A DNA stretch of 64,000 bases, from assembly GCA_037176705.1 (NCBI GenBank), contig CM073896.1:28114708-28178707 (forward strand), written 5' to 3'. The notes beneath the pieces were generated by a model, which was given only the letters and a program-made list of their open reading frames with translations, was not told the origin of the DNA and did no database searches. Source of the stretch: Molossus alvarezi (Eukaryota; Chordata; Mammalia; Chiroptera; Molossidae). Each line of letters opens with the position of its first letter. Position 1 is the stretch's first letter. A program made the position numbers and the translations under genes. Below are positions 60,712-64,000 of this stretch, one piece after another.

Positions 60712-61496
60712 AGTCAAGAAAGAATTGTCCAAACCACCATAATCATTTATCAAGTCAATAAACAAATTGGTGCAGGCTCCATTTGCCAATGATGCTTAAG
60801 GACAAGGAGCCAGAAGGGCACAGTATAGTGTAAAAGAACTTTGGTGTAAGTTCCATAGCACTCATTATATATATTATATTTTTTGTTGCTTGTTTGTTTT
60901 TACCTTAACCTTACGCCTGACTGAGAAACAGCATTTGCTAGGATGGAGTTGCATTAGCCATCATGACTTTTGCCTCCAGCTAGTCCCATAAATCTTTTAA
61001 ATTTCATGTGTAGTAAATGCAGCTAAAACTAAGTAAACAAAAAAATGCCCATGAGAATTGTTTGTTTTGTAACTTTAAGCATAAAAATGCCTTTTTTGAA
61101 GCCTGACCCACTTTTACAAGGGTAAGAATATGTAGTCTTCACACTTAAAATGGCAGACAAATCTCCACAGTCCCCTACTGGAGAGAACCAGCATTTTAAC
61201 ATTGACCAAACTTTGTGCTGAGATTTCATCTCCATCTGATAACTGTTCTGTCTGGATACTATCTGTGGGTTTTTTGACAGTTGCCCTGTTTATTCAAAAT
61301 AAATGGTTTTGCTCAAGAACACAAATGTAATAAAAATTTAAGGTTCCAATTGTTTCCTTGCATCTGTCTACATTCTATATTGTTCTTCAGTTTTCAATTT
61401 AAAAAATTTATTTGTAGACAGTTTTAAAAGTTTTTAGCAAATTTATTCCTGAGAAAAATTGCACAGAACCTTGTAACTGAAGTTATAAGTAATAAA
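60712..61496. other. Unique sequence, no gene seen
   Basis: AT-rich, no repeat or coding evidence beyond short chance frames. Confidence 0.4.
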
Positions 61497-61531
61497 CAAA
61501 ATAGACATTATATATATATATATTTGTTTGT

Positions 61532-61757
61532 TTTTAATCCTCACCTGATGTTTTTCCATTGACTTTTTTTAGGTAGAATGGAAGGGAGGGAGAAACATTG
61601 ATGTGAGAGAGACATATCAATTAGTTGCCTTCTCGCATGACTGCTGGGACTGGGGATCAAACCAGCAACTCAAGTACATGCCCTTGACTGGAGCTCAAAT
61701 CCAAGACCCTTCACTCTGAGGGCTGACACTCTAACTGCTGAGCCAAATCGGCCAGGG
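61532..61757 (-). mobile_element. Ves-type SINE, minus strand, diverged
   Basis: AATCCTCACCTGATGTTTTTC, GA-rich body and a head ending AATCGGCCAGGG are present. Flanks AAATAGACATTATAT and AAACAGACATAATAT form the target duplication. An AT run precedes the T-tail. Confidence 0.9.
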
Positions 61758-61775
61758 AAAAACAGACATAATATA

Positions 61776-62290
61776 AAATAAAAATTAATTCACTATAAAC
61801 ACTAAGAATTGACTACAGATAAACTTCTATATAGAATCAGAGTTAAACATGAACACCTAATTATTGTGTGTGTATTTTCATTGCAAAATTGCTTAATATT
61901 GGAAACCAAAATAGAGCTGAGAAACACTCTCTCCAGACTCTTATTGAGGTTATTGTAACACTGAAAAATTATTTATTAATATTCTTATTTATTTATTTAC
62001 TTTTGATGTCAGTCAACCAATTAGTAAGATTTATTGAAGACCTATTATTCACTATAACTGTTGATTCAGGGAGGATTTTATGATTCCTATCTTCATGTTG
62101 TAAATATTAAAAATTCAGTTTTAGTATTTATTAATAAAGCCTATAGTTATTCAGAGATTACTAAATACAGGTTATAACCTATATTCTACTTTATTATATT
62201 AAATATATTCATATATATGAAATGTGTTAATATATCAGTAAATGAGTGCAATGAATATATAATCATATATAAAATATTAAATGGTTTTCA
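61776..62290. other. Unique AT-rich sequence, no gene seen
   Basis: No repeat recognised apart from TATATA-rich low complexity near 62150-62280. Confidence 0.4.
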
Positions 62291-62299
62291 TTGGATGCT

Positions 62300-62850
62300 A
62301 CATTATGAGTGCTTTGATTTTATTTGTTCACATCCTATCTCTCTCTATTGACTTCTATATATTCTTTACGTATTCTGGAAATAAGTTCTTTTTAAGATAA
62401 ATATATTGAGGACATGCTTCATAGGTCTGTGGCTTACTTTTTTATTTCCTTAGTGTTTTTGATGAGCAAAAAATTTAACTTTGGTAAAGACCAATTTATC
62501 TATTTTTTCTTTTATACATGGTGACATTTTGCCATATAAAAGAAATTTTCTCTATACAAAGTTAAGAAAATATTTTTCTCTATACAAAGTTAAGAAAATA
62601 TTTTTCTATGTGTTCTCAAAAGGCATACACATTTAATTTTATGTTTATATCTATGATTCATCTCATTTATTTGTATATGTTGTGAGGTAAGTTTCAAAGT
62701 AAATCTTTTTCCCATATAGATACACAGTGGTTCAAGAAGAATTTTTTGAAAAAGTTTCCATTTATCTTAGGATATCTTGGAGCATTTTACAAAAGTCAAT
62801 GTTCTACATCTGTGAGAGGTCATTTCTGAACTCATCTTACTGATGGTTAC
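62300..62850 (-). repeat. Ancient L1 ORF2 3' segment, minus strand
   Basis: GTATTCTGGAAATAAGTTCT, GATGAGCAAAAAATTTAAC and GACCAATTTATCTATTTTTT match the antisense L1 ORF2 3' end. Contains a 28-bp tandem duplication at 62546-62601. Confidence 0.75.
62546..62601 (+). repeat. Exact 28-bp tandem duplication
   Basis: Two identical copies (62546-62573 and 62574-62601), each beginning TTTTCTCTATACAAAG and ending GAAAATAT. The identity inside a strongly diverged L1 shows a recent local duplication. Confidence 0.95.
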
Positions 62851-63129
62851 AGTAGGCAGTAATATTTTTTGTTTTGTTTTTTAGTAAACAATTTTAAATT
62901 TATTAAACAAAATATGCAACATTAAAATAAGATTTTAGGCAACTCTAGAAAAATGTCTATAGTAAAAAAAATTACTTCATTAAAAAAATTATGCTAAGCA
63001 ACTGGTTAAAATACATAATTATGTAAGTTCTGATGTGCTTTTTTAAATAATGCTCAGAGAATTAACATAAAATTTTTGAATACTTGCTTTAATTTATACA
63101 GATATATTATTGTAACTTATTTTATTACA

Positions 63130-63440
63130 TAGTTTTATTTTTCTACTGAACCATTTTCTAATGAGAAATTGTCAAAATGTTATTCAGAGTATCTACACCA
63201 CTTTACTACCACCAACAATGTATGAGTAGTCAGGTCTCCAACATCCTTACAAGCATTTGTAATTTCACTACTTTTGTCATTATAAGCGTGTAATAATATC
63301 TCATTGTGGTTTTAGTTTGCATTTTTCTAATGGCTAATGATATTAAATATATTTTTGTATGTCTATTTGTATGTTTATGTTCTTTTCAGTGAAATGCTAT
63401 TCATATCTTTTGCTCATTCTCTAATTGGTCAACGTTCAGA
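63130..63440 (-). repeat. Ancient L1 segment, minus strand, out of order
   Basis: ACCACCAACAATGTATGAGT, AATATCTCATTGTGGTTTTA, TTTGCATTTTTCTAATGGCT and CTTTTGCTCATTCTCTAATT match antisense L1 that should lie to the left of the 62300-62850 segment, not to its right. Confidence 0.75.
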
Positions 63441-63449
63441 GATCCTGCA

Positions 63450-64000
63450 CCATATTCAAGGTTAGTCACAGTCTAGCATCCGGCTAACTTATCACGTGTT
63501 CCTGGCTGCAATCCATTGCTTGACTGTTGTAACCAGGCTCCCACCTGGAGCCTGTATTTGGAGTCTGCACAGCCACTGGCCATGGAAGCTGCTAAGGCCA
63601 CATGGCTATGGAAAGAGAACAGGCAAGAGCACAGAGTGAGTATGGGTCACTGTACAAGCCAGAGAGAGCTTTGTCTCCTGGGGTTTTAACCAGGAGTTTT
63701 CCAAACTAGCAATTCATTTTCCAAGCTTTCCCAGGTTTCCACTGGGGTCCACCCCCTGACCAATGATCCCTTGCAAAGGAGGTTAGACAGGCTTCAAGGG
63801 TCAAGTACTTCCTTCTGTGCCATTTTGATTTTATTGCCCAAGTATTTACCTCCCACTTTGTTCTATCCCTTCCTCTAGTGGTCTGTGGAGAATAGGCTGG
63901 TGGGTCCCTGAAGGGGAGTGTGAATTTGTAGTTTTCTGTTGAAGCAAAAGGGCCTCTGCTTCCCAGCTGAGTATGCTCAACAATATCTAACTCCCCTGCT
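63450..64000 (-). repeat. Possible ERV LTR, minus strand, cut by window end
   Basis: Read on the minus strand it has a U3-like region, GGTTAAAACCCCAGGAGAC (TATA-like position), AAGCTCTCTCTGGCTTGTAC and a downstream R/U5-like stretch. It is GC-richer than its surroundings. Family and termini are not resolved. Confidence 0.35.

Overview
This is nuclear DNA of a mammal, most likely a yangochiropteran bat. About twenty copies of the tRNA-derived Ves-type SINE (head GGCTCAGYGGTTAGAGC, pyrimidine-rich body, 3' hairpin TCCTCGGGTGAGGA) are scattered over both strands. They sit beside bat-style LINE-1 elements, mammal-wide repeats (L2, MIR, MLT1/MaLR LTRs, MER5A) and a SPIN-like hAT element, a family known to have entered some bats by horizontal transfer. 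The base composition is AT-rich. I found no exon, CpG-island promoter, tRNA, rRNA or snRNA gene that I can support. Nearly every long open frame is L1-derived or occurs by chance in repeats. The window reads as intergenic or deep intronic DNA.

Layout. 1-5812: near full-length L1 on the + strand, with an inserted SINE and an internal ORF2 deletion. 5877-10256: SINEs, L2 and a twin-primed (inverted plus sense) old L1. 10257-14635: mostly unique sequence with a direct duplication around an LTR-like block. 14636-15240: a MIR interrupted by a SINE that has a duplicated tail. 15240-22270: unique AT-rich sequence, microsatellites and a SINE cluster. 22270-33292: two L1s of different subfamilies joined head to tail without an intervening poly(A), the whole flanked by one apparent target-site duplication. 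33293-47200: a Tigger-like MITE carrying a pentanucleotide array, MLT1 LTRs, other LTRs and SINEs. 47310-49170: a long ancient repeat. 49170-54430: mostly unique DNA with candidate conserved noncoding segments. 54434-64000: MaLR LTRs, fragmented ancient L1, an inverted pair of L1 3' ends, SINEs, the SPIN-like element and a possible terminal LTR.

The L1 open reading frames are all broken by stops and frameshifts, so none can act on its own. L1 machinery presumably mobilised the SINEs, as their poly(A) tails and target-site duplications indicate. No operon, CRISPR array, novel enzyme or defence system is present. The most unusual points are the composite L1-L1 insertion, the 54-bp monomer array in an L1 5' UTR with long open frames on both strands, a head-only short SINE subfamily with a fixed 3' end, and several precisely resolvable nested or rearranged insertions. 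Coordinates and family names come from reading by eye. Ages and exact subfamilies were not computed.
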